Assembly: GCA_011763485.2 (NCBI GenBank)
Contig: JAANSK020004467.1
Span: 1-29,717, forward strand
DNA length: 29,717 nt
Direction: 5' to 3'
DNA from: Isoetes engelmannii
Lineage: Eukaryota; Streptophyta; Lycopodiopsida; Isoetales; Isoetaceae
Positions 10,552-21,170 of this stretch are shown here, piece by piece; the stretch's first letter is position 1; each line of letters starts with the position of its first letter. A program made the translations under genes and the position numbers. Below the pieces are notes generated by a model. That model was not told the origin of the DNA and made no database searches. It worked only from the letters and a program-made list of their open reading frames with translations.

Positions 10552-11460
10552 CAGTAACTTGCCTTTGTGAACCTCCCAGATGTACCAGTCCAATGTTCCG
10601 ATGTTGCTAAGAACCCTTTGCACAGACTGTTATAGTTTGACAAGCATATCGATCTACCACATCTGCCATTATAATGGATTGCTTCCAGGGACCCATCCAC
10701 TTCGTATGCTTATATTGAATAAGCACGGGAGCTCGTATTTGATTTCTTGGACACTGCGTCAAAGAAAAACACTTATGCTGCATCACCTGAATCCGTTCTT
10801 GTGAACCTGGCACAAGATAGAACAGGCTCTCCAATTCAGGCAAATCTGTCTCTGAGTTAAGGGAACGTTGCACTGGCCAAATGCATTGGCATAATTTATA
10901 TCTTCAACATGCATTTCTTTAATTTGCATTGAAGTGAAGAATAACTGGGTGCCATTACGAGCTAAGGTAGATTAGAAAACACAGACATATATTGTCTCAC
11001 AATCTTAATTCTGAATTCTTTATATAAGCCCAACCAGTGTTGTCTTGAAGCTCATATTTGTTGCCAACAGGAACTTGAATGAACTAAAGTACACAGCATG
11101 AATCACATAAGAAGATTTAGTAGTTACCGACGTAGACTGAAGTGAACTGCAGTAAACTATCATATATGTGTATGTGTTCAAGACGATTGTATTATCAAAT
11201 TTGGCCTATCACAATTCGGTACATCAATGTGCTCTTCCTTGCATAAGGAACCAAATCTTTAAAATCTTCGTTAATTGTTGTAAGTTATATGTAAATAGAT
11301 TCGTTTATTGTTGATATAAAATATGCGATACATAATTCGATCTTAAGTTTGAGAATGTTGTAATTTACATTGAGTCTAGTTAAACATGCTTTTGATTGAA
11401 CATGGATTTCCTATGACATTGTACATTTGTACGTTGACAATGGTCGGGAATAAGAAAAAA
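10552..11460 (-). repeat. Left arm of a large inverted duplication
   Basis: Read on the minus strand, this segment matches 11865-13027 along its whole length, apart from a 253-bp block present only in the right arm. By eye the arms are roughly 85-90% identical. The spacer between them is about 404 bp (11461-11864). The arm carries, in minus-strand order, AT-rich flank, a TATATAA box at 11018-11026, and an ATG at 10929 opening a first-exon-like frame. Both ends of the match stop sharply, and no terminal repeats or target-site duplications were found at the boundaries. Confidence 0.85.
10560..10929 (-). pseudogene. Decayed first-exon-like ORF in the left arm
   Basis: This is the minus-strand counterpart of the ORF at 12658-13012. 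It starts with the same MQIKEMHVEDINYANAFGQC residues. It then has a 1-bp deletion (GAT to GT, near 10863), an in-frame TAG after the VCAKGS motif, and a 13-bp insertion (about 10577-10590) compared with the right copy. About ten amino-acid differences separate the shared 80 residues. The frame is therefore broken here and intact on the right. The protein family is not recognised. Confidence 0.6.
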
Positions 11461-12068
11461 ACTTTTGAAATTGGCAATGTGGTTTATGTAGGCCAATGGT
11501 TAATCTAAAATTTTCTTTTTCCTTACGAAAATAGGGCAAAGGAAATTACGCCATATATGTGCCTATGTGGCCTTTGCTTGTGCCTACATGGCAGGACCAT
11601 AATTTCCCCCAAGGACTTCCATGTGTATGGGTAAATTATTGATTGCATAATGTACGTAGGTTTCTCTCCCCCCCCCTTTTTTTTTCTTTCAATTTGACAA
11701 AATTTGAGATGCTTACATTGTTTTTAAACGAAACGTACAAATTAAAGACTGCAAATAAAACTTAACTTTGCCACTTGCAATTACAATTTGAATGTAATGG
11801 TGAATAGTTGTGGACGTATCATCGATGGGTTATCCAACGGGCAACCCATTGACGCATCAGCATCTTTTTTTATCTTATTCCCGACCATTGTCAACGTACA
11901 AATGTGTAAAGTCATTGAAAATCCATGTTTAGTCAAAAGCATGTTCGACTAGACTCAATGTAAAATACAACAGTCTCAAACGTAAGATCAAATTATGTGA
12001 TATTATGGTATATTCTATATCAACAATAAACGGATCTATTTGCATATAACATATAACAATTAACGAAG

Positions 12069-12321
12069 TAAACCCAATAGTTACACTTTACAAAACAAAA
12101 GTGCCTTATAGCTTAGTTGTATTATATTACAACTCATGGACCATGGAATATTTAAACTCATATTCTCCATCAGACATTAACAAAGCACCTGCACCCAAAC
12201 TCAAAACTGCCAAAGGCAACAAAAAAAACTCTTTAGGGACCTCGTATTAAACTATTATTTGTCTGTAGGACTAACAATGCGCGTCATACATTAACCATTA
12301 ATCTTTAGGGCGGTCAGATAA
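12069..12321. repeat. 253-bp block present only in the right arm
   Basis: Comparison of the two arms shows that AACGAAG and ATTTTAAAG adjoin in the left arm but are 253 bp apart here. The block has no clear terminal inverted repeats and no target-site duplication. It is either an insertion of an unrecognised non-autonomous element or ancestral sequence deleted from the left arm. No ORF of note lies inside. Confidence 0.6.
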
Positions 12322-12657
12322 ATTTTAAAGATTTGATTGCTTATGTAGGTAAAACCACATTGACGTATCGAATTGTGATAGGCCAAACTTGATAATACAA
12401 TCGTCTTGAACACACATGTATATGGTAGTTTACTGCAGTTCACCTCAGTGTACGTCCGTAAGTACTAAATCTTCTTATGTAATTCATGATGTGTACTTTA
12501 GTTCATTCAAGTTCCTGTTGGCAACAAATCCGAGCTTGAAGACAACACCGGTTGGGCTTATATAAAGAATTCAGAATTAAGATTGTGAGACAATATATGT
12601 CTGTGTTTTCTAATCTACCTTAGCTCGTAATGGCAGCCAGATATATTCTTCACTTCA

Positions 12658-13012
12658 ATGCAAATTAAAGAAATGCATGCTGAAGATATAAATTATGCCA
12701 ATGCATTTGGCCAATGCAACGATTCCCTTAACTTAGAGACAGATTTGCCTGAATTGGAGAGCATGTTCTATCTTGTGCCAGGTTCACAAGAACAGATTCA
12801 GGTGCTGGAGCATAATTTTTTTTCTTTGACGCAGTGTCCAGGAAATCAAATACGAGCTCCTGTGCTTGTTCAATATAAGCATACGAAGTGGGTGGGTCCC
12901 TGGAAGCAATCCATTATAATGGCAGATGTGGTAGATCGATATGCTTGTCAAACTATAACAGTCTGTGCAAAGGGATCTCAGCAACATCAGAACATTTGGG
13001 AAGTTCATAAAG
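12658..13012 (+). CDS. First-exon-like ORF, unknown protein
   Basis: An open frame begins at ATG 12658, about 90 bp after a TATATAAAG box. It encodes a mixed globular-looking sequence including TDLPELESMFYLVPGSQEQI, RAPVLVQYKHTKWVGPWKQS and IIMADVVDRYACQTITVCAK. The frame stays open to 13110, but similarity with the left arm stops near 13027. An AAAG|GCAAGT sequence at 13012/13013 could be a GC-type splice donor, so the exon may end there. No membrane segment or signal peptide is seen. I do not recognise the family. The damaged left copy suggests both derive from one host gene whose remaining exons are not here. Confidence 0.4.
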
Positions 13013-13292
13013 GCAAGTTATGGTATCTCAGTTCTCTTAGTTATAGAGTGCTGCATATTTTTCTTCATAACTATTGTTCCACAACTCTGTTTTGCTTGAA
13101 ATTTATATAGTTGGAAAGCTTGTTTGGTGATAATTTCAATAGTATAGGATTTATATGTGTTTGGCAAAGATTTCTGAGCAAAAATAGCAGATCTCGAGCC
13201 TGGTTTAGGGTTTTCAATTTCTTGTTTATTCAGCAGTGCATACTTTTCTTCATGTGCCTTACAATCAACGGGGATTCATGCATTTGCATGAT

Positions 13293-13655
13293 GGAGGCTT
13301 TCAGAAAACATGGATGTCTGTAAGGGGATAATAGAAGTTGTGCGTGATTCTGGCACTTGGGGACATTCAGACAGGCATCTGTAAGGGGGCCAAGGTTGCA
13401 TGGGGTTTTGACACTTGGAGGCTTTCAGACAAGCGTCTATAAGGAGATAAAGGCTACATGCAATCTCACACTCAGAGGCTTTCACTACTCGCATCAGGAG
13501 GCTTACAGACGGGTGTCTGTAAGGTAATATAAGAAAGACTGCGGGTGATTCATGTGTACTTCAAGGCTTCCAGACAGGTGTCTGTAAGGAGTCTATAAGG
13601 GGATAGAGGTGGGTGTGATCATAGTGCTTGGAGGCTTTCAGACAAGCGTCTGTAG
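13293..13655 (+). repeat. Degenerate 60-70-bp tandem repeats upstream of the LINE ORF1
   Basis: About seven units share GGCTTTCAGACAAGCGTCTG followed by TAAGGRGAT-like sequence. Clear cores are at 13306-13320 (decayed), 13368-13381, 13426-13439, 13506-13519, 13571-13584 and 13639-13652, with a decayed unit near 13475-13490. Each good core is an interrupted palindrome, CAGAC-NNNN-GTCTG. The array stops 15 bp before the presumed ATG of the LINE ORF1 at 13671, so it occupies the place of the element's 5' untranslated region. Tandem 5' monomers acting as promoter units are known from some mammalian L1 elements; that role here is inference. Confidence 0.75.
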
Positions 13656-13670
13656 GGAAATACTCTAACC

Positions 13671-14749
13671 ATGGCAACCCCAGTGATAGAGGAGCCAGGC
13701 GCAGACACACAATCCCCTTTACCTAGGGCTGATATGGCAGCGAAACTTCTCTTGGGATAATACATAGATGCCATCCCCACCGCAGACAAGATACCACGGG
13801 GAAAGTTGACAGGTACACACTCAAAATGGAGGCGCGAGCAAAGTCTCGTGCAACATACATGGCTCGTCAGGCATATAGCATATATTACAGCCTGGCAACA
13901 AGCCGCACATGTGCATCAACGCTGCCAGGCCAGACACCTGAGGAGCGCTGGAAAGAGGTTCAGGCATTGGCAGAGAGCAACACAGCTCGAATTGCTAGTT
14001 TGGCAGAGGAGATGCAGGCCTCCACACCCAAATTGCTCAAAAACAACCGGCTGCAGAAACGCAGCATGTTTCCAGCATGAAGGCCCGCATGCAACAGCTT
14101 GATGATGGCCTTCGCCTAGCACACTCTAAAAGGCAACAAGACAAGGCAAGACTTGCTGATTTCCAGAACATGAAAGGCTCCTGCAAGAGCTAAGATCTCA
14201 GATGCATGCAAGAGGTGAAGGCTACCCAGCATCCTACAACTTCTGCCCATGCCCATATACGCGTGCATCCACATGACATGCCTACTCCAAAGGATCAAAA
14301 GCCTACAAGACACCAACCCAAATAGGCAACTGCTGCCTCATCACGACGCCCAGTGTCGCCACGCCCTGAGCACAGACCACAACCCTCACCTTACAAACCA
14401 CAGCCACCACATACTGCAAAGGTCAACGTTGCTCCGGAGGGTAGAGAGAGACATGAGCAGAGACGGAGGCGCCACAATGTTGTGGTACGTGGCCTTCCAG
14501 AAGAGGAAGGGGAGAATCTCATCCGCCGCCTCTAGGATCTGGTCCTGTTTCGCATGACATTCCAGACGCCAGTGCACATGGCTCGGGCAAGCCATCTTGG
14601 TGCTCGACGCCCTGACCGCCCACGCATTGTCATATTCACAGTTGCAGACATGCGGGTGCGAGACACAATATTGCGTCAGGGCAAGCAGTTGAAGGGGACC
14701 ACCCTGTATGTTGATCAAGATCTACTAGGCCCCCAAAAATTAACTCGCA
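13671..14749 (+). pseudogene. L1-type LINE ORF1 (RRM-bearing nucleic-acid chaperone), degraded
   Basis: ORF1 proteins of L1-type LINEs bind element RNA and carry a coiled coil, an RNA-recognition-like domain and a basic C-terminal part. Here the reading moves between frames. It starts with ATG 13671 (MATPVIEEPGADTQSPLPRA, then a stop), continues in the frame from 13826 (MEARAKSRATYMARQAYS, a helical region), and then in the frame from about 14050 (coiled coil KARMQQLDDGLRLAHSKRQQ). A proline-rich linker leads to the RRM-like region from about 14470, with NVVVRGLPEEEGENLIRRL, a TAG at 14533 in place of a probable Gln codon, ARASHLGARRPDRPRIVIF and TTLYVDQDL. The match ends abruptly after GPQK near 14749. 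At least two frameshifts and several stops mark it as dead. Neither ORF2 nor a poly(A) tail is present, so the 3' end was lost. Confidence 0.75.
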
Positions 14750-16446
14750 TTCATAATCATGATGCAAACCACTATAAGAGTGGTTTTTAATGCATGCAAT
14801 TCAGAATGTCAATAAAAGCCATATGTCTTGTCAAATTAGTAATAGTTTGACCTGTAGTTGTTTATAACGTGTTTATAATGCATGATTTAGGTTTTTCATT
14901 ACATATTTGGAGTGATGAGGAGTTTTAGATGTATGGTGTAGAGAATGGGTGTCAAGGAGACGCTTAGAGCAACTACATCAAAACTTTCCGCTACCAACAT
15001 GTAACACTCTAGGCAAAAATTGATTGCATGAATCCATTGTGATAACGGGTATCTCATGTTCCAATGTAAAACTCGAAATAAGTTGAGCATAAGACTTTGA
15101 CATTCTTTAGCAATGTTCAAATCTTAGATGTATGGATTTGGGAATATGTGGTGAATCCATGATGTATTTCTTCATCCTCATTTATATCTAGTCTTATTTT
15201 AGAAGTACAGATCACTTAACCAAATTAACATTTGAAACATCAAGAAAGTACATAAGATCCTTGAACCATGAAATTTCTTAAAGTCAAACAATATTCATAT
15301 TCATTGTATCATCTAGCTATAAGGCATTAGATGTTCAAATAATAAACTTCACCAATGCAACAACTTAGGAACATTTATAAACATTATATTAATTTCATGG
15401 GAATGGATTCTTCGGGGAACAGTTTTTGGGTCGATTTTCTCATCATTCTAAGTTATGATATTGGTTTGCCCAAAGGGTAAATCCTGTGAGAGGTGGTTTA
15501 ATAGAATATTATTTAGATATGCTAATTCAACAGATGAAAAACCTCTTTGCATTGGACGGCTCAGGTCAAAATTTCCTCTGCGTTATGTGAAGTTACTGAG
15601 CGATTTGGTTGCCGTTGGTTGTCAATATGTCATTAGAGCCATCTGACCGTCAAGTGCAAAGAAGGTCTTAAGGCTACCGAGAGCAGTTCGAGAGCTTGGT
15701 CGACAGCAGTTCGAGGTCGTCGAAGGAGACAAGTCCTCCTTCCATTTGTTCTTCTCCTCTGTTCTAGCCAACTTCTATTTGGGAGTAGCAGGTCAAGATT
15801 TCAGTTAGCCTAATCACTATTCTATATGGGGCTTTGACCTTTTCTGTGTGCCTCTTTTTTTCACTAGCCTTGAGCGGTGCATTTGGCATGATCCACTTCT
15901 CTATGCCGTGTCCCGAATGCCGTTGAAAATTGTCATTCTTGGTTTTACTTCTCAATTTGCCACAGATGTCCTACCGATTCCAATGTACTTTGTTTTTCAT
16001 ACCAGCCTTGGAATGTGGGTTTGTATCTACTGTGCTTGTTGAACCATTTCCCATAAACTCAGTTTTGCACGATGAATTTTGATAATGCCACTATAGTTCC
16101 AGCATAGCTTTGTTACAGCTTCATCTGCAGAAGGCATCTTTGAAACATGTGAATTGCATTTCGACTCAGTCATAAAGGTAGCTTCTTCCTTGTCTATTTC
16201 ATCATTCCAATCCTCAATTTTGCTGGTATTAGTATATCGCTTGCCAACACCACAAAGGATGAGAAAAGATACAACCACAGAAGCTTGGTGCCTGTGGCTT
16301 GAAGACATCCTTTAGAGTTATTTGCTCAGTTGTTTAGTATTAGAATGGAAGGCCGGGTCAGTGCTATCAAGGCAACAGTAGGAAAATATGGTTCAAAGAA
16401 TAAGAAAAAGGGCTTAAACTGTCAAGGAAATGGAGATTTTTTAATA
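14750..16446. other. AT-rich spacer, no confident gene
   Basis: There is no protein family, RNA gene or repeat array that I can support. A minus-strand frame at 16308-16027 reads like exon sequence in part (SKIEDWNDEIDKEEATFM, then SADEAVTKLCWNYSG). It has a TTCTGCAG before ATGAAGC, so a captured exon is possible but unproven. Around 15690-15720 the motif AGCAGTTCGAG occurs twice in a GC-richer patch of unknown origin. Confidence 0.3.
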
Positions 16447-16474
16447 CTAGTAACGGTGCCCAGCGTTGCCGGGC
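16447..16474 (-). mobile_element. Probable Helitron 3' terminus
   Basis: On the minus strand the sequence reads GCCCGGCAACGCTGGGC, a short hairpin with a GCAACGC-type loop region, then ACCGTTA, then CTAG, then a T. Helitron 3' ends in plants have this order: a GC-rich hairpin, a short spacer, CTRR, and insertion before a host T. The element body would extend to the right of 16447. I could not find a convincing TC...CTACTA-type 5' end, so the length is unknown and the region to the right may be non-autonomous Helitron DNA. Confidence 0.5.
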
Positions 16475-18377
16475 GTATAGATTTTTATGTAAGTAGATGT
16501 GAAGTTATCTGCAGTAAACTTAAAAATAAAATGGAAAAAAGGAGATAAGTTATTCTAGTAGAAAGATATTATTAGGTTCTACGTTCATATCCTAATTTTG
16601 TTGTGGATGAAGACTACAATTGTTTCAAAATAGAAAGAGAGGTGTGGGACATGAAAATGTGATTATAATAATATTTAACCTAATTATGTTGATTATAAAG
16701 CTTTATATAATTATATTTCGTTTCTTGGGTTGCAACCTCGTGTTGCCAGATTTTAACAATAATGTAATCAGGTCCAACAAAGTAAGAGATATGGATGTAT
16801 TCAATTTGAATAGTTGAGTGGTTCTATAGGCCTAGTGTTGTTAGCAACTTCGCCTTGACACGTCAAACTTGCTTTGTAACATGATTGTTGCAAGGCTTCT
16901 AGATGGATGCAAGATTGCTTTGCAATCTTTGCTTCATAACATGGTTGCATGCTTTGTCTTCTCTTCTAGATGGATGCAAGTTTTGCGAACATGGGAATGT
17001 TCATGCAATTGAAGTAATGCTGTCAATAATGCATGGAATGTCCTAGTAGCTCATATATTAGCAACTGTGATCAATGTAAATGAAGAAGCAAGATGTTTGG
17101 GGTCAAAAAAGTTGATATATAAGTCATCCATCAACTTATATTTAACTTTGATATATGTAATAACTCCGCATTAGAAGAAAAATATTTAAGCCCATATCCA
17201 TCCATCCCGCAACTTTCACTACAAAGTAACTATAGTGGGGATCATTTATGAGGTCTACAAAACAAATACAATGGGAATCATTTATGAGATCTCCATCAGC
17301 CGTACATGCTCTTTGCCATATATCCACTCTTTGATAAATTATAAGGTAATCTTGAAGGAAAAAATACCACAAAGAAAAGATTACATTGATCGTGCTACTT
17401 CCAGATTTCTAGATTAAGTTGTGAACGTTTAAACTTCATGACCATGTTTTTTATTTTGGGAGGCATTTAAGCCTTCCCCTTCTATTGTTTTCGTAGAAAT
17501 CATGAAAGATTAAAAAGGAGGCATAATTGTGATGGCAAATATTACCCAAGGTATGCATTTGCTGGATATATTATACCTTTCACTAGGAGAAAGCAATTCC
17601 ACCGAATAGAATAGACACTTTGAATCAAGCTGGGGTTCTCTTCATAACCAAGAAAGAAGCTCGATAATTATAAAGAACAAATCTACTTCTAGCATTGCTA
17701 AACTCTTTGGTCCACGTTAATAGCTTGCATCAGATATTTGTGTTGTGTCAGACAGAATTGAGATGGACAAACTGATCTCCAAACATTCAAGGTGTCCAAT
17801 GCTAGCAAGAATTTGTGCGATGTAGAGGATCTACCTCGTAGATAATGTACCTCACAATGATGCAAACATAAACCTACATGCATATAAAAATACAAAAGGA
17901 ATTTACATGCCAGTACATGTTGTCAATGGTTCTGAATGATGATGTAAATCTTCAAGCAGTGTTAAGATCAAGGAAACTAAAAGAGAAAATGATGTAGAAC
18001 ATGATAGAATGTAACCTTGAGCTGGAAGAATAAATGATAGAATGTTGTGAACTTTCCAAACAGAGAAAATATTAATATGATCTTATACTTGAAAATAATA
18101 CCTTAGATAAGGATAGCAAAGCTACATAAAGGCGGATAGTAATACCTTTTTAGACTCCTAATCCATATGTCGTCCCAATATCTCCTGCTGGTGGTGGCAG
18201 TAAACTTCTTTCATACTTGTGTCCTTTCATCACCATCTTGGGTCAGACATTTTACTTTAAGACGTAATGATGGCCCCATCTTTCCATCGATGGTTACATA
18301 TTTCATAATGGAATGCAGGATTTTTAATTTGACAATGTGACAGTATGATGGGGTAGAACATGGGTGTGGGTAGGCCA
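16475..18377. other. AT-rich spacer, possible Helitron interior
   Basis: No gene is supported. Small local repeats are visible. CTTCTAGATGGATGCAAG occurs twice (near 16897 and 16964). A 20-bp GGRATCATTTATGAGRTCT-type motif is duplicated about 38 bp apart (17237 and 17275). If the 16447 terminus is real, part of this stretch would be inside the Helitron. No Rep/helicase coding sequence is seen. Confidence 0.3.
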
Positions 18378-18525
18378 CCCTGCACCTCTATACTGCCATA
18401 GATGCTCAAACTGAGAAAAATCCTTATTGCTTACGAAGGAGAGTTGTTAGATCACCCTGTACCTTTATTGGATGAACTGCCATGGATGTTCAAACCGAGA
18501 AATATCCCTACTGCTTACCACGAAG
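18378..18525. repeat. Imperfect tandem duplication (~70-80 bp)
   Basis: Two adjacent blocks share CACCCTGYACCT, then CTGCCATRGATG, TTCAAAC-like and ATCCYTAYTGCTTAC, with scattered differences and small gaps. They lie in a non-coding, AT-rich stretch and look like an old local duplication. Confidence 0.6.
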
Positions 18526-18569
18526 AAAATATCAAGTTGTCACTGAGATCTGTTACATGAATTACTGTT

Positions 18570-18651
18570 ACAGGAATTAGTGATGCTTTGCCTCATTTCA
18601 TTCTACTATAACAGGAATTAGTGATGCTTTGCCTCATTTCATTCTACTATA
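18570..18651. repeat. Perfect 41-bp tandem duplication
   Basis: Two identical 41-bp copies stand head to tail. Both begin ACAGGAATTAGTGATGCTTT and end CATTCTACTATA (18570-18610 and 18611-18651). The lack of any difference shows a recent event, or an assembly artefact. Confidence 0.9.
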
Positions 18652-18848
18652 ATTCCTTATAAGCATGCCAGAAAGACATGGCCATGTACCAAATAATTTT
18701 AATTTTGAATCACATCAAACATATGATGATATACAACTCACATATTACCTTTCCAGCAGCCCACTTAGACACTGCTCTGCAAGTGATTGCACCTGCCCTC
18801 TACAAAAGAATTCCATCCACAATGTGCCAAATCCTCTTTTTGCCATGT

Positions 18849-18886
18849 GCTTCAATACCTAGTAACTGCTTCAATACCTAGTAACT
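18849..18886. repeat. Perfect 19-bp tandem duplication
   Basis: GCTTCAATACCTAGTAACT is repeated exactly, at 18849-18867 and 18868-18886, in non-coding sequence. Confidence 0.9.
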
Positions 18887-20710
18887 GAGGTCCCAACATA
18901 CCAGTAGTCCAATTTAGACCGACATATTCATCAATTTAAAACTCAATGAACGAAGGACCATAGAATGAAGGTTCTCTAACCCAAATTGGCCTCCTAAACA
19001 TATGCCCAAATAGTTTAACTATTCTACTACAAGATAGTACAACATAGCTATGCAAAGATGGGAACCCATGAACTTCCAATGGCAAAATCAAACAGAAAAA
19101 GGAAGGATAAAGATTTGACATATACGTTAAGGGTTTATGCATGAGGCTGTGAGGCGCTAGACCGAAAAGAAGGATCTATTTCTTTGACATACAACCAAAG
19201 TGCGCATGGTCACCGGCTCCATGCTACCGTCCATCTTGCAATGGGGTCTTGCTTTGTGCACAATATCGCATTTGCCAGATCTAAAGTAGTGTCACGTGTC
19301 ACTGTAGAACATTAATAAACAATACTCTTGTAGATAAATTTGCAAACAATATTTATAGCTTACATGATCAACATGAAATATGTACTAAAGTAGATTGAAA
19401 CACATCAAAATAAAGGACAAAAAGATGGATACCATTGCTCGTCGACCTGCAAATATGAATGCAATTTTATTAGAAGCTCTGCAAACACATCATAGCTGGG
19501 AAAATATGCTCCCTACTTTTCTACGCATTGCAACCATAAAAAGCTGCATTGCAACCATAAAAAGCTGCCCTGTCTACACCTACTCAGCAACATGGATATC
19601 TGGAGCCTCGCGGAAATCTCGCGGAAATCTGCACCCAAAAGGACATTAAATAAGAACCACAAAGTGTAAGAAGAGATCGAATATATATGTCAGCTGACTA
19701 TGCCTCCCTCAGTTAACATGTTAGACAGAGTAGTCAATGTATATCCACTATAGTTTTTAACATCATGGCATGTATGCACTCGAAATATCAATCTGCAGGT
19801 TCTTATTATAATTCTAATCTAGTCTAAATCAAATCAATTAGCATTCAAGAAACTTGTATGAATGCATAAAGATCCATGGAAAAGCACATAAAAATGTTAA
19901 AATAAATCAATTAAATGCACCTAAACCAGCGGCATATGCAAATACTTGCATGTTCAACGGCCTCTCTACCTTCTAAACTTTGCCATCTCAAGGTCTAGGC
20001 TGCATGTCTGATGGTGATCCGAAAGTGCAAAGGAGTGCAACAGGGACCAAACTAAGTAGAAGGTAAATGGCATCTACTGAACTTCTATACGCTCCCAGGC
20101 ATTTCAAAATAGGATAAATCCTGTGCAGCCACTTGAAGAGGTAACGTTTTAACACGGCAAACCCTTTTTCTCTGAATCCAACTTTAATGATTGTCAGAAG
20201 CACCAATATACCATCATTCGTTCTGCAAAATGTGCATCTAATGGGTAAACCGAAAAATATAGAATAACCTCTGCTAGCAAGTATCTAGCCGGTTCTGCCT
20301 CCACCACCATTGTTTCTGGAAAATAATAGAGATCAATCTTCAAAATTATGGAAACCATAAAATCTGAGATAATGACAGAATTCAATAAAACCTTGGCTAT
20401 GCATAGAACTAAGACTGGAGCCGAATATATTGCAGATTTTCTATGACAAACACACCCTCAGAATGCCAGGAGCTGGTCGAAATCAGCTATAAGCCAAGCC
20501 ACTGGTCGGAATAGCAACAAATCCATCCATTTCGGAGTGCAAAATAATATCTGCTGCACTGTGCACGAAAATGGTGAAAGGGAAAACATTGCAGAGAACC
20601 ATAGATCTTATCTTTCTCGTAACACCGGACAGAACTTTGGGGCTTGAACAACCGTGGTTTGCATGCAGTTCGCCAGCTGCACGCGATGTATAGGGGAAGG
20701 GAAGGGGGGA
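18887..20710. other. Spacer with possible minus-strand exon scraps
   Basis: No gene is firm. Short perfect duplications occur at 19525-19566 (21-bp unit, GCATTGCAACCATAAAAAGCT) and near 19610-19633 (12-bp CTCGCGGAAAT-type unit). On the minus strand a small segment (about 20318-20274) has a TATTTTCCAG acceptor, an open frame TMVVEAEPARYLLAE and a GTTATT donor. A longer minus-strand frame starts at 20734 with MEGAARMPSPLPFPYTSRAA, Ser/Pro/Arg-rich like a plastid transit peptide. These may be parts of one intron-rich minus-strand gene, but I cannot join them into a consistent model. Confidence 0.3.
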
Positions 20711-20789
20711 AGGCATTCTTGCTGCCCCCTCCACCTGCTAAATCAGGCGCGACCGGATTTAGCAGGTGGAGGGGGCAGCAAGAATGCCT
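20711..20789. repeat. Perfect inverted repeat, 34-bp arms, 11-bp loop
   Basis: The left arm (20711-20744, AGGCATTCTTGCTGCCCCCT...) and right arm (20756-20789) are exact reverse complements around the loop AGGCGCGACCG. Outside them the purine-rich AAGGGAAGGGGGG and pyrimidine-rich CCCCCTTCCCTT continue the symmetry imperfectly for about 15 bp more on each side. The arms include the start of the minus-strand frame at 20734, so the right arm looks like an inverted copy of that gene's beginning. Alternatives are a foldback element or a foldback assembly error. Confidence 0.9.
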
Positions 20790-20924
20790 GACCCCCTTCC
20801 CTTCACCAACGTCAAGCTAAAGATGACTGGGTTCTCCAGGTTTTGTGCAGCCGGATCGTCAAGTGAAGAGCAGGAAAGAATACCCGGTTAGCTTGACGAA
20901 AGGGGAAAAGGAGGACCTTAAATT

Positions 20925-21170
20925 TTTTTCCCAAAATTTCCAAATCATAGGAAAAGGTACATGACCGATTTTTGGCAAATCGGAATTATTTTCCGGATGC
21001 CAAAACCATCTAAATCTTAGGAAATTAGATTTCTGGGAAAAATTATAAAAAGTTTTCGGCTGCCGGGAAAACCATCGGAATTTTTTCCGGCAGCCAAAAC
21101 CCTTGAAATCATAGGAAATCAAATTAAGAAAAAATTTCAAAAAGTTTTCGGCACGCCGAAAAAATCAAAT
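20925..21170. repeat. Degenerate ~95-bp repeats with hairpins
   Basis: Three related starts are visible: CCCAAAATTTCCAAATCATAGG (20931), CCAAAACCATCTAAATCTTAGG (20999) and CCAAAACCCTTGAAATCATAGG (21094). The last two are followed by AAAAAGTTTTCGG. At 21058-21095, GGCTGCCGGGAAAA and TTTTTTCCGGCAGCC form a hairpin of about 13 bp. The block is non-coding; the antisense frame across it simply follows the repeats. Confidence 0.6.

Larger units (their letters stand above)
11865..13027 (+). repeat. Right arm of a large inverted duplication
   Basis: This is the inverted partner of 10552-11460. It carries a TATATAAAG box at 12559-12567 and an ATG at 12658, so each arm looks like a promoter plus first exon. 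The two copies point away from each other, head to head. The arm contains an extra block (12069-12321) that interrupts a sequence continuous in the left arm (AACGAAG|ATTTTAAAG). Confidence 0.85.

Noticed and set aside
12784-13008. Antisense ORF (and its mirror at 10580-10804) as a conserved gene
   Set aside because: They match only because they lie opposite the duplicated first-exon-like ORF; the plus-strand reading of the right arm, with its TATA box and ATG, is the better model.
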